A stretch of 64,000 nucleotides of DNA from Bacteroidota bacterium. GTDB taxonomy: Bacteria; Bacteroidota; Bacteroidia; Flavobacteriales; Flavobacteriaceae. The position numbers and the translations under genes are program-made. This document shows, piece by piece, positions 45,747 through 54,583 of the stretch. The notes beneath the pieces are model-generated. The model was given only the letters and a program-made list of their open reading frames with translations, had not been told where the DNA came from and ran no database searches. Within the stretch, counting starts at the first letter, position 1, and every line of letters begins with the position of its first letter. The stretch is from NCBI GenBank assembly GCA_947447375.1, contig CANFJB010000001.1, positions 124,001 to 188,000 of the forward strand, read 5' to 3'.

Positions 45747-46658
45747 TTAAAATTGTTGATACGATCTAAAAACACCATTTGTCACCTGAATAATATCGGC
45801 AGGATTATTTGGATTAGTAGCGGTAAATGAAAAAGTTCCTATAAATGAATAATAGGTGCTTCCATGATATTCTCTATAAGTGTATCCAACTTGACCTGTT
45901 ATATTATAATAATCGTAGGTCATAGTAATTGGATTGTACTTAGAAAATTTTACATAATTATCAGTACTTAAAGAATTGAAGTTGTAATTACCTGGAGTTG
46001 GAGAATTGACAAAATGGGTTTCAATTTTATAGCCTCCTTCATCGGTAAATGCACTATAACTATTTTCGAATCTAGCAAACCAAGGAGCTGAATTAATATT
46101 CGCTCTACAATATTGTTCAATTCCATTAACAACTAATGGATCAGATTGGTTTCCATTATCAGTATAGGGCAAATTTAATTGTCCCGAAAGGTTTCTAGAA
46201 TCTGAGGTTAAAGAATTTTTATTTTCATATAATTTACCATCAAAATTAATCTTAACTCTTTTGTTCACTTCATCTAGTTCTAAAAGTGTACAATTGAAAA
46301 AATTGGAGGTGAAGTCAATAAAATTATTATATCTTGGGTTGTAATAATTAAAGCTATTAAAAAAAAGAGTCCCAGAAATAAACTTTCCGTTTTTAGAAAA
46401 ATTCAAACTTAAAGTTAACGCAGAATCAGTATTATTAAAATCACCATTATAAACTCCAAATTGAATAATATCGCCTTTTTTGTAAACAGAAATCACGTAA
46501 TTTACATCTTGACTTGTAGGCAACCCCAAATTAACACCATCAATTACTAAATTAAAGCGATCTTGTGAAAGAGAATTATTGTTTGCGGAATCATTATTTG
46601 GTGAAGTACAGCTAGCAATGAAAAATCCAATTATGAGAATTAATAGTCTGCTTTTCAT
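45747..46658 (-). CDS. Lipoprotein, DUF6252-like
   Basis: 303-aa lipoprotein with signal MKSRLLILIIGFFIASCTSP and lipidation at Cys17. The mature part has a Ser/Asn-rich linker and a beta-rich domain ending SKYNPITMTYDYYNITGQVG ... GTFSFTATNPNNPADIIQVT, closely parallel to the downstream paralogue. It is first of the pair, with ruvC 25 bp upstream on the same strand, and could be read from the ruvC transcript. The surface or periplasmic role is unknown. Confidence 0.78.
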   Translation of the reverse strand: MKSRLLILIIGFFIASCTSPNNDSANNNSLSQDRFNLVIDGVNLGLPTSQDVNYVISVYKKGDIIQFGVYNGDFNNTDSALTLSLNFSKNGKFISGTLFFNSFNYYNPRYNNFIDFTSNFFNCTLLELDEVNKRVKINFDGKLYENKNSLTSDSRNLSGQLNLPYTDNGNQSDPLVVNGIEQYCRANINSAPWFARFENSYSAFTDEGGYKIETHFVNSPTPGNYNFNSLSTDNYVKFSKYNPITMTYDYYNITGQVGYTYREYHGSTYYSFIGTFSFTATNPNNPADIIQVTNGVFRSYQQF

Positions 46659-46683
46659 AGAAAATTTCTTTAGGCTAATTTAG

Positions 46684-47238
46684 TTATTTTTTAATTCTAT
46701 TCTCGTTATTCTTCACAAAAGAATCCCAACCAGTATAACTTTTTTCGCCAATTGTTTTTCCAGAATTGAAAAAATGACAAACTGCAGCTGCTAATCCATC
46801 TGTAGAATCTAAATTTTTAGGCAATTCTTTAAGTCCTAAAAGTTGTTGCAACATTTTTGCAACTTGCTCTTTGCTGGCATTTCCGTTTCCGGTGATGGCC
46901 ATTTTTATCTTTTTAGGTTCGTATTCAGTGATAGGAATATCTCGCGAAAGTCCTGCAGCCATTGCCACCCCTTGTGCTCGACCTAGTTTTAACATGGATT
47001 GCACATTTTTTCCAAAGAACGGTGCTTCAATTGCAATTTCATCGGGATGGTGGGTTTCAATTAACTCGATTGTTCTCTCAAAAATGATTTTTAATCGTTG
47101 GTAATGATTGTCATATTTTGATAATTGCAATTCATTTAATTGCAAAAACTCCATGTTTTTACCCACGACTTTAATCAAGCCGAATCCCATGATGGTGGTT
47201 CCTGGATCTATTCCTAATATGATTCTTTCTTTTGTCAA
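46684..47238 (-). CDS. ruvC: Crossover junction endodeoxyribonuclease RuvC
   Basis: 184-aa Holliday-junction resolvase. The RNase-H-like core shows the catalytic acids in ILGIDPGTTIMGFG (Asp11), EIAIEAPFFGKN (Glu), and NLDSTDGLAAAVCHFF (Asp). PKKIKMAITGNGNASKEQVA is a family signature. Complete. Divergent from the LPG-synthase-like gene. Confidence 0.97.
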   Translation of the reverse strand: MTKERIILGIDPGTTIMGFGLIKVVGKNMEFLQLNELQLSKYDNHYQRLKIIFERTIELIETHHPDEIAIEAPFFGKNVQSMLKLGRAQGVAMAAGLSRDIPITEYEPKKIKMAITGNGNASKEQVAKMLQQLLGLKELPKNLDSTDGLAAAVCHFFNSGKTIGEKSYTGWDSFVKNNENRIKK

Positions 47239-47316
47239 TTTTGAATTTGTTTCGTGGTTTATTTAGTACTTTAGCCCAATATTAAATTGCACTTTTTTTT
47301 CATTTAGAATATACTG

Positions 47317-48234
47317 ATGCTATCAATTTCACACAAAGCTAAACAATTACTTGTTCTTTTAATCAAACTTTTAATTGTTGGGTGTGCATTTTATTTTATT
47401 TATGACCAATTGGCCCATAATAAGCAACTGAATTGGGTATTATTTTTAGAGAAATTCAATAAAAATAAATCGGTTTTAGGAATTTCCTTCCTATTGTTAT
47501 TGAGTCTATTGAATCGGTTTTTTGAAATTCTAAAATGGCAAAATTTAGTTTCTTTTATCAAAAAAATATCACTTTTTGAAGCTACAAATCAGGTTTTGAG
47601 CGCTTTAACCGCTGGGTTATTTACTCCAAATGGTGTTGGCGAATATGCTGGAAAGGCCTTGTTTTTTGAAAAAGCACAAACAAAGAATATTATTTTTTTG
47701 AATTTGATTTGCAATGGCGTTCAAGTATTGGTGAGTTTGTTTTTTGGAATTATTGGATTGTTCTATTTGGGTTATTTCAAATGGGATTTAATTTTGATCG
47801 CCACCATAATTGGAATCTTAACCCTTGGATTTACTTTGAAGAGTTTTGATATTAAAGGGTATTCAATTGAAAAATTAATTCAAAAACTGAATGAAATTCC
47901 AAGAAAAATTCATCAAAAAAACTTCTATTTAGCTGTTTTCAGGTATTTGGTTTTTTCTCACCAATACTACTTTTTATTTTTAGCTTTTGATGTTCAACTG
48001 CCCTATTTTACATTAATGGCAGCGATTGCAAGTGTTTACTTTTTAGCGTCTTCCTTACCTACTTTTCAATTTTTAGATTTTGCGGTGAAGGGAAGTGTGG
48101 CTTTGTATTCCTTTGGAATATTAGGCGTAAACGAATGGATTGTAATTTTTATAAGTACACTATTTTGGTTTTTTAATTTGGTAATTCCAGCGGTTATTGG
48201 CAGTTATTTTGTATTAGCGTTTAAACACAAATAA
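47317..48234 (+). CDS. LPG-synthase TM-region family membrane protein
   Basis: 305-aa polytopic inner-membrane protein with about eight helices. The conserved LTAGLFTPNGVGEYAGKALF near residue 95-115 is characteristic of the lysylphosphatidylglycerol synthase transmembrane (UPF0104/MprF flippase-like) family. No aminoacyl-transferase domain is attached, so it is not a complete MprF. Lipid flipping or transfer is the family guess. The stop is one base from the convergent lipoprotein gene. Confidence 0.85.
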   Translation: MLSISHKAKQLLVLLIKLLIVGCAFYFIYDQLAHNKQLNWVLFLEKFNKNKSVLGISFLLLLSLLNRFFEILKWQNLVSFIKKISLFEATNQVLSALTAGLFTPNGVGEYAGKALFFEKAQTKNIIFLNLICNGVQVLVSLFFGIIGLFYLGYFKWDLILIATIIGILTLGFTLKSFDIKGYSIEKLIQKLNEIPRKIHQKNFYLAVFRYLVFSHQYYFLFLAFDVQLPYFTLMAAIASVYFLASSLPTFQFLDFAVKGSVALYSFGILGVNEWIVIFISTLFWFFNLVIPAVIGSYFVLAFKHK

Positions 48235-48711
48235 CTATTCTGATTTTATTATTACCGGTAAAATAAATTGTGTTTTAACGGGAAGTCCCCTTTTTGTTGC
48301 GGGATTAACTTTAGGAAAATTGACCAATCGAGATTTTAAAATACTATCGATTTTAATGGTGTCGTAAGTGGTGCTGTCTTTCGGAAATTGAGGTTCGAAT
48401 TTCATTGTTGAATTTGGGAACACAGTTACTTTCACTTCAATTGTATCTAATTCTGGGTATAAAGTAGCCAGTGTATCTGAAGTTAATTTCTCTTGAATAG
48501 TTTGAGTTAGAAACTCGAAAAAACACTGTTTTTGCATTCTCTCATCTTTAATTTTATCACATTCTGAAAAGGACGGAAACTCATCAACTTCATTCCAATT
48601 GATGGCATTCAGCTCCTTATCCAATAGCTCTTTTTTTGACGGAACTTCACCACCAAAATATTGGCAGGAAGAAATCAAAATAAGAAATAGTAAAGCGAGG
48701 GCCTTTTTCAT
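48235..48711 (-). CDS. Small lipoprotein, unknown
   Basis: 158 aa from the ATG at 48711 (MKKALALLFLILISSCQYFG), lipidation at Cys16. The longer frame adds MLLQ. The mature part has one Cys pair (FSECDKIKDERMQKQCFFEF) and a C-terminal beta region (VKVTVFPNSTMKFEP ... KTQFILPVIIKSE) faintly like a TonB C-terminal domain. That likeness is weak. Convergent with the membrane protein gene, and downstream of the T9SS gene's terminator. Confidence 0.7.
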   Translation of the reverse strand: MKKALALLFLILISSCQYFGGEVPSKKELLDKELNAINWNEVDEFPSFSECDKIKDERMQKQCFFEFLTQTIQEKLTSDTLATLYPELDTIEVKVTVFPNSTMKFEPQFPKDSTTYDTIKIDSILKSRLVNFPKVNPATKRGLPVKTQFILPVIIKSE

Positions 48712-48781
48712 TTGTAATAACAATTAATATTTCAAAATTAAGGAATTAATATTTGGCATACCAACAAATGCTTTAAAAAGT

Positions 48782-48805
48782 AAAAACCCTCGATGGAGGG
48801 TTTTT
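48782..48805 (-). terminator. Terminator after the T9SS-secreted protein gene
   Basis: Stem AAAAACCCTC / GAGGGTTTTT with a 4-nt loop and a T-run on the minus strand. It starts 19 bp past the stop of the 1113-aa gene. Confidence 0.85.
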
Positions 48806-48823
48806 AAATTCTTATAATTATAA

Positions 48824-51800
48824 TTACTTAACAAGTAATTTCTTAACTACTTTAATATTGTTTTCGGTTTGAACTTCTATAAAATAAATTCCAGGATTAA
48901 CCGATGATAAATCTACTGTGTCAGTTGTAATTGAATCGTGGGCTGTTTTTTGTAAAATCATTTTTCCAAGTACATCATAAACAGAAATAGTGGAAATAGA
49001 ATTGGTACTGTCTTTTAAAGAAACAGTCACAAAATCTGACGCTGGATTTGGGTAGAATACAAAACTTCCATTTTCAAATTCATCTACAGCTAATGCTGCT
49101 ACAAATTGGGTGTGGAAAGTATTGGTAATAATTGCTGGGTTGTAATCAAAAAAGATTGAACCGGTATTTGGAATTATATCTCCAACGGCATAACCAGGTT
49201 TTGGTTTGATTTTAAATTGAATATAACCTTTTGATCCTGAAGGATTCATTGAAGTTGCTGGTAATTCGATATTATCAAATCTCCAATTGATGTTATTTCC
49301 TATTCTATCCATCACATAATCGTGACTTGCACTTTCCATTTTAATAGAATTTTCGTCTAATTTAGAATCTAAAACATCATTAACACGAACATTAATTGCG
49401 CTTGAAGTTCCTGTATTTTCGAAACGAATTGTGTAGGTTAAATAATCATTTGCTGTAAAGCTAGAATGCAAAATTTGTTCTCCATGTGCTTCCATTTTAT
49501 CATTTGGATCATAAGAACCAACGACAATTTGACAAATTGAAGCAGCATTATTTGCTGGAACTACATCTCCAGTTAAAGGAGTTATTGAAACCGAATTGGT
49601 CAATAAATTTCCTAAAGCAACTGTTGGAATTGTTGGTACTTGCATCGTAACGGTCATCATTCTTACTTCAAATGGCAACAAGTTGGTGAAGTCATAAGTA
49701 AAACCTGTTGGAGTTGCTACAGTTCCTGTTTGTGTATTTCCAGTTATAGTAACTCGCGCATCTTTATTAAATGTTATTGTTCCTGAAGCTACCGTTTGAG
49801 TTCCTAAATTGGTATAAATAATTTTATTAGTATAAGTAAATCCTGGTCTTGGCTGTTGCGTTGGCACTAAAATAGTCGCTATATCAGCATAGTTGTTGGT
49901 AACTCTAACAGGGAAATTGTAAACCTGCATTCCAGAACCTACAACCACATTCACATTAGAATATGAAGCTGGTGTAACGGTATAATTAGCAGTATAATTA
50001 GCATTTACAGTATAACTTAAATTGTATGAATTGGCAGGATTTATATCATAAATATTATAAACCCCATTTGGCGCAATTATGTGGTGTGTATTTCCATTTT
50101 GGTTCATTACATAATGAAATTGTCCTAATGGGAAGTTTTGTTCCCCAGTATCTTGAGTTCCATTTGAATTACTGTCTAAAAACGCATTCAAACGCAATCC
50201 TGAACAGTTGATAGCTCCTACCGTGGTTGACATTTCTGTGATTTTAATAAATCCAGCGCGATTACTGAAATTGGTAGTCATAATTAAATAATACTGACCT
50301 GGCAATGCGTTTGGAATTACAGGATATTCATTTGCAGAAGCAGAAAAGCTACAGCTTACAATTTTATCAGCGGTTAATTGCCCGTTACAAGGCGTTGTTG
50401 GACTAGTAAATGGTCCGTAACAAATGTAATCTACGTCCAAACTTCCCGCAGTATTCATAAAGCTAATGTCGGTGCTTTGTTGGATCATTAAATTAATGTT
50501 TCCAGCTCTACTTATTGGTAAATAAAACCAGGTTGGATTTGGTCTTGAACCAAGACATCCATAACTGTTACCAGCCTCAGCTTGAATTCCTTGATGGGTG
50601 TTTGCAAATGGAACTCCTAAAGCGCTACACAATGAATTAGCGGTATTACACACATAGGCATTGTTACAAACTGCGTAGGCAATAGCATTAAATTTATAAA
50701 TAATATCGCAAGTAGTAGGATTGATTTCTCTCACAAAAATTGCCGTTGATGGCGATTGTGTACCTACGTTAAAAATCGCAGGATTAGTAACTGGCACGAC
50801 TCTATTTTGTGCGTTTGCCAAAGAAGTATAATACTCTAATGTGTATGAAGAATTGATTTGAGCTTGAACGTTAGTTAAATTAAAAGTAACCACTGTATCG
50901 TTATTGTCGTCACATTGGGTCATATCTGTAAGAACTCGAACTGTTGACTCATATTCAGTAGCAACAATTGAAAAACCAATTACTTGGAAAGTGTTATCCG
51001 TTGTATTTGTTATCCTTGCAAAAATAACTTGAGAAGCTGTTGTTATACAATATTGACTAGGATTTGTAATAACATTAGTATTATTTGTAGCATCTGTTTG
51101 TGATGTAAAATAAGTAACAGAATACGTTGCAGGATTTAAATTGGCTAAAATAATAGAAGTATTCGATGTTAAATTAAAACACGCCTGCCCATTATTTTGA
51201 CACTGAGTTAAATTTGCAGGTTGCCCAATTGCTGGTCCACATGGCAATGTTGTAATTGTCATCGGTCCTGTCCATGCACTATTCCCATTATTTCCACAAA
51301 CCGTTCTAACGTAGATTGCATAAGCAGTTCCACAATTTAAATTGTTTAACACAAATGGCGTCGTAGATACCATAGTTCCCTGACTAGTAGCTAATGGCGG
51401 TGTAGTTCCTGGTAAAGCAGCATATACTTCATATTGATTGGATGCGCTTGAGCCTACCCAATTAAATACTGCAGAAGTAGCTGTAATATTTGATGCTGTT
51501 AATGCCGTTGGACTTGTACAAACTACCAGACAAGACTGAACCATTAATACCAATTGTGACACACAGAAACAACCAGCGCTAGTTTGCACTCTAACATATA
51601 GTACTTCTTGGTAAGGAGTAATATTAGTGTATGGTGTGGTTTGAATTAAAGCATTTGTATTTGCTTGCGCATCTGCTTGAGTTCTAAAATAGGAAACAGC
51701 ATATTGATTATTCGTTGAAAAATACGGATTGAAAGTAGACAATGGGGAAGTAGTTGTTAATCCATTTACCGTTCCATCGTTGTCACAAATATTCATTGAA

Positions 51801-52165
51801 TAGGTAATCACTGCAGGTCTTGGGTTTACCACTAAATTATAAGTAATAATTTGGCTTTGATTAGTAGTAATATTAATCACTTTTGCAAAAATCATTTGAG
51901 TATTTACAACCGTATTAATGTAAGTATTCGGCAACGGATTAGCTCCTGTTGCGGCATCACTTTGAGATAAATGGTGAGTAACGGTGAGCGAAGGAGTTAT
52001 TTGACCTACAATTTCCCCTGATATTGCTGCCATTGAAAACGATGCAAACCCGTCATAATTATCGTCACAAACTTTATTATTAACCGTTGGTTGATTTAAT
52101 CCTGAGATTTGTCCGAAGAATGCTACTGAGGAAAAAAGAAATATAAATAGTATAATTTTTTTCAT
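48824..52165 (-). CDS. T9SS-secreted surface protein with fibronectin-type and sorting domains
   Basis: 1113-aa extracellular protein. A signal peptide (MKKIILFIFLFSSVAFFGQ) is followed by repeated segments of a gliding/adhesin style (for example VTHHLSQSDAATGANPLPNT, then similar repeats near 150 and 360). A fibronectin-type-III-like domain lies at about 215-310 (CTSPTALTASNITATSAVFN). A conserved SYDPNDK domain occurs near 890-1020 (VGSYDPNDKMEAHGEQI ... NTGSIFFDYNPAIITNTFH). The C-terminal type A sorting domain (FVFYPNPASDFVTVSL ... GIYFIEVQTENNIKVVKKLL) sends it through the type IX secretion system. Probably adhesion or surface display. It is the last core gene before the island. Confidence 0.93.
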   Translation of the reverse strand: MKKIILFIFLFSSVAFFGQISGLNQPTVNNKVCDDNYDGFASFSMAAISGEIVGQITPSLTVTHHLSQSDAATGANPLPNTYINTVVNTQMIFAKVINITTNQSQIITYNLVVNPRPAVITYSMNICDNDGTVNGLTTTSPLSTFNPYFSTNNQYAVSYFRTQADAQANTNALIQTTPYTNITPYQEVLYVRVQTSAGCFCVSQLVLMVQSCLVVCTSPTALTASNITATSAVFNWVGSSASNQYEVYAALPGTTPPLATSQGTMVSTTPFVLNNLNCGTAYAIYVRTVCGNNGNSAWTGPMTITTLPCGPAIGQPANLTQCQNNGQACFNLTSNTSIILANLNPATYSVTYFTSQTDATNNTNVITNPSQYCITTASQVIFARITNTTDNTFQVIGFSIVATEYESTVRVLTDMTQCDDNNDTVVTFNLTNVQAQINSSYTLEYYTSLANAQNRVVPVTNPAIFNVGTQSPSTAIFVREINPTTCDIIYKFNAIAYAVCNNAYVCNTANSLCSALGVPFANTHQGIQAEAGNSYGCLGSRPNPTWFYLPISRAGNINLMIQQSTDISFMNTAGSLDVDYICYGPFTSPTTPCNGQLTADKIVSCSFSASANEYPVIPNALPGQYYLIMTTNFSNRAGFIKITEMSTTVGAINCSGLRLNAFLDSNSNGTQDTGEQNFPLGQFHYVMNQNGNTHHIIAPNGVYNIYDINPANSYNLSYTVNANYTANYTVTPASYSNVNVVVGSGMQVYNFPVRVTNNYADIATILVPTQQPRPGFTYTNKIIYTNLGTQTVASGTITFNKDARVTITGNTQTGTVATPTGFTYDFTNLLPFEVRMMTVTMQVPTIPTVALGNLLTNSVSITPLTGDVVPANNAASICQIVVGSYDPNDKMEAHGEQILHSSFTANDYLTYTIRFENTGTSSAINVRVNDVLDSKLDENSIKMESASHDYVMDRIGNNINWRFDNIELPATSMNPSGSKGYIQFKIKPKPGYAVGDIIPNTGSIFFDYNPAIITNTFHTQFVAALAVDEFENGSFVFYPNPASDFVTVSLKDSTNSISTISVYDVLGKMILQKTAHDSITTDTVDLSSVNPGIYFIEVQTENNIKVVKKLLVK

Positions 52166-52278
52166 ATAAATAAAATTACGAATTGTTTAAATAGGGTTTG
52201 ATTTTAAAAGTAATCGGTTGCAAGATACGAAAATATTTAAATAAAGTAATTTATTTGGGTTTTTGAGGGATATTTCAG

Positions 52279-52348
52279 CGTGAATTATTCGGGAATAAAA
52301 AACCCTAACTATCTTATTTATAAGTAGTTAGGGTTAATAAATGTACCC
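52279..52348. repeat. Left attachment-site repeat (attL)
   Basis: 70-bp perfect copy of 63750-63819, beginning CGTGAATTATTCGGGAATAA and ending AAATGTACCC. It contains an 11-bp inverted repeat, AACCCTAACTA / TAGTTAGGGTT, around a 13-nt spacer, and TTATTC-GG-GAATAA near its start. Divergence outside the 70 bp is immediate on both sides. Confidence 0.85.
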
Positions 52349-52513
52349 GAAGCCGGTCAACCTAAAAAGGTTTGACTCGCTTCTGAAAACGAAAAAAGCC
52401 CTTCTTTTCTTCAGCGCTTTTGTACCCGAAGCCGGTCAACCTAAAAAAGTTTGACTCGCTTCTGAAAACGAAAAAAGCCCTTCTTTTCAGAAGAGCTTTT
52501 GTACCCGAAGCCG
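52343..52513. repeat. Tandem 79-bp repeat (two units and a 13-bp third)
   Basis: Units at 52343-52421 and 52422-52500 and a truncated start at 52501-52513, each opening GTACCCGAAGCCG. The units differ mainly near their ends. On the minus strand each begins with a terminator-like hairpin (AGAAGAGCTTTT... in unit 2), and the GGCTTCGGGTAC end resembles the 3' acceptor end of a tRNA-Leu-type gene. The first bases overlap the attL repeat. It could be a remnant of repeated integration at a tRNA 3' end. The remaining bases to 52693 hold only a small AAACCCTT/AAGGGTTT hairpin (52565-52587) and a second CCGTGAATTAT motif (52643-52653). Confidence 0.75.
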
Positions 52514-52693
52514 AAGTAAATTCATTAATTTTATTTAATAATAATTAAGAAAATAAACCTCTGTAAACCCTTATAAATAAAGGGTTTTAATGGAAATTAA
52601 TCATTCTTAATAAACTCAAATTAATCAAGATTAAAAAAAAATCCGTGAATTATCCGTGAACATTAATTATCTTTATGGCTTACATCAAAATAT

Positions 52694-53950
52694 ATGGCTA
52701 CTATTCAATTTAAAGCATTAGGGAAGAAATCTCCGGTAAATCTAAATCTTCGTTTTTTTCATAATAAAATAAATTGCTATGCTAAATCTAATATTTTCAT
52801 AAATCTAAATGATTGGAATACAAAAACAAATAAAGTAAAACCATCAGCTAATGTTAAAATAAAAGATTCAGTCAACAATAAAATAAAGAATATGTCTGAA
52901 TTTATTATGGAGCAATTTGTTTTAGATTTTAATATTGGGAGCCAAATTGATACAAATTGGTTAATAAAAAATGTTAATCAATTTTATAATAAACCAACTG
53001 GAGATAGCGATTATAATCATTACTTCACCCCTTTCATTTCAAAATATATTGAAGAATCAAAGACAAGAATAAATCTTAAAACGGGTAAGAAAATTGCAAA
53101 CAAAACTATTGCTAATTATAATATAACATTGTCCAAAATTGAAAATTATGAAGCTAAATTAGGTCGTAAATTAAGGATTGAAGAAATCAATCTAAACTTC
53201 CACGAAAGATTTACAAGTAAACTTAAATTAGAAGACAAATTATCAAACACATCTATAGAAAAGTTTATTAGTCAAATAAAAAGTTTTATTAAAGAAGCAA
53301 AATTGAGAGGGTGCAAAACAAGTGCTGATATTGAAAGTAAAAAGTTCACATTTAAAAAAGATGAAACAATTGACACCTTCTTAAACATTGATGAAATAAA
53401 TATAATTTTCAACTTTGATTTATCAAATAATCCAAATTATGATAAAGTCAGAAATCTATTAATTATTGGTGTATGGACAGGTTTAAGAATATCCGATTTA
53501 AAGAGAATAAATGATTTTAATAAAACAACTAATAGAATTAAGATTCTTAGCACCGAAAAAACAAATAGTAGTGTTGAAATTCCAATACATCCCCAAGTAA
53601 AAAAAATATTAGAAAAATGTAACTATGTATTGCCAAAAATAACTGAACAAAAATTTAATAAAGATGTTAAAAAGATTTGTGAATTAGCAGGAATCAATGA
53701 TGAAATATTAGGATATATAAAAGACCCAGTGACTAATAGAAAGGTAAAAGACATTTATCCAAAATGGAAGTTAATATCAAGTCATACTTGTAGAAGGTCA
53801 TTCGTATCGAATCATTATGGTAAATTAGATGATAAAACTATTATGGCAATAACAACTCATAAAAGTCATTCTCAATTTATGGATTATGTTAAAACCTCAT
53901 CTACTCAACACGCACAAAATCTTGAAAATTATTGGAAAGACAATCAATAA
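52694..53950 (+). CDS. int: Tyrosine recombinase/integrase of the island
   Basis: 418-aa phage-type integrase of the Bacteroidota class. An N-terminal arm-binding domain (IQFKALGKKSPVNLNLRFFH) is followed by a SAM-like core-binding domain (YNITLSKIENYEAKLGRKLR). The catalytic domain has Arg I in GVWTGLRISDL (about 260), the H-x-x-R box SSHTCRRSF (about 364), the third-box His in ITTHKS and the nucleophile Tyr in FMDYVK (about 397). All are present, so it should be active. It lies 345 bp from attL and reads inwards. It is the probable enzyme for integration and excision of the island at the 70-bp repeats. Confidence 0.95.
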   Translation: MATIQFKALGKKSPVNLNLRFFHNKINCYAKSNIFINLNDWNTKTNKVKPSANVKIKDSVNNKIKNMSEFIMEQFVLDFNIGSQIDTNWLIKNVNQFYNKPTGDSDYNHYFTPFISKYIEESKTRINLKTGKKIANKTIANYNITLSKIENYEAKLGRKLRIEEINLNFHERFTSKLKLEDKLSNTSIEKFISQIKSFIKEAKLRGCKTSADIESKKFTFKKDETIDTFLNIDEINIIFNFDLSNNPNYDKVRNLLIIGVWTGLRISDLKRINDFNKTTNRIKILSTEKTNSSVEIPIHPQVKKILEKCNYVLPKITEQKFNKDVKKICELAGINDEILGYIKDPVTNRKVKDIYPKWKLISSHTCRRSFVSNHYGKLDDKTIMAITTHKSHSQFMDYVKTSSTQHAQNLENYWKDNQ

Positions 53951-53965
53951 TTATTTTAATAAAGT

Positions 53966-54011
53966 AAATAACCCCCAACATAAGTTCATTAGCTTACATT
54001 GGGGGTTATTT
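53966..54011. terminator. Bidirectional terminator after int
   Basis: Perfect 13-bp arms AAATAACCCCCAA / TTGGGGGTTATTT enclose a 20-nt region that itself pairs (TAAG/CTTA). It separates int from the convergent 110-aa gene. Confidence 0.85.
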
Positions 54012-54027
54012 ATTAGAGGAAAATTTA

Positions 54028-54360
54028 TTATAAATCTACCTCAACATTTAATGTTTTTGAGATACGTTGGATTGCTGAATTGAATCCTTTAATATCTTTA
54101 TTAGTTACTACATAAATGTCATTCAAAGGTTTGTATAATTTGTATTTTAATACTGATTCAGGTAATTCTTCATAGTTTAAACAAATAGTTCTACCCAATG
54201 CATATGTAGCATCTTTTTTTGATGCAAAATGACCGTGTTTTCCTTCAAGAACATCTTTCACCAAGTCATAGTATGCCATAGCATATGACTTATTGTTGTA
54301 TTTAGTGTTGTTGAATACGAATTGAGAGTCAGAGAATAAAGATTTGAAAGTTGTTGTCAT
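54028..54360 (-). CDS. Hypothetical island protein
   Basis: 110-aa soluble protein (MTTTFKSLFSDSQFVFNNTK) without a recognised domain. It contains a compact helix-rich centre (AYYDLVKDVLEGKHGHFASK) and ends in a short basic/acidic alternation (AIQRISKTLNVEVDL). It is convergent with int across a strong terminator and isolated from 54584-55183 by a 223-bp gap with no visible features. The well-formed frame and flanking terminator support it as real. Confidence 0.55.
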   Translation of the reverse strand: MTTTFKSLFSDSQFVFNNTKYNNKSYAMAYYDLVKDVLEGKHGHFASKKDATYALGRTICLNYEELPESVLKYKLYKPLNDIYVVTNKDIKGFNSAIQRISKTLNVEVDL

Positions 54361-54583
54361 AATAATTGATTTTTAAATTGTTCGATAAATGTGTTTAGAA
54401 TGGGTGGCGCCTCCTGAATTCTTTGACAAATTTATACCCTATATCATTGACATACAGCATAAAATAAATTTTTTTATTTAGAAAGTTTGTACAGCATTAA
54501 AATGAAGTTAAATAGAGATAATTTAAGTAAATCAACTTTTAGGTTTATTTCTAGAATTAAATTAATAATTTTAAAATTCTATA

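Noticed and set aside
52343..52513. Tandem repeats as a possible CRISPR array
   Set aside because: Units are 79 bp and contiguous with no variable spacers between constant repeats, and no cas genes are nearby.
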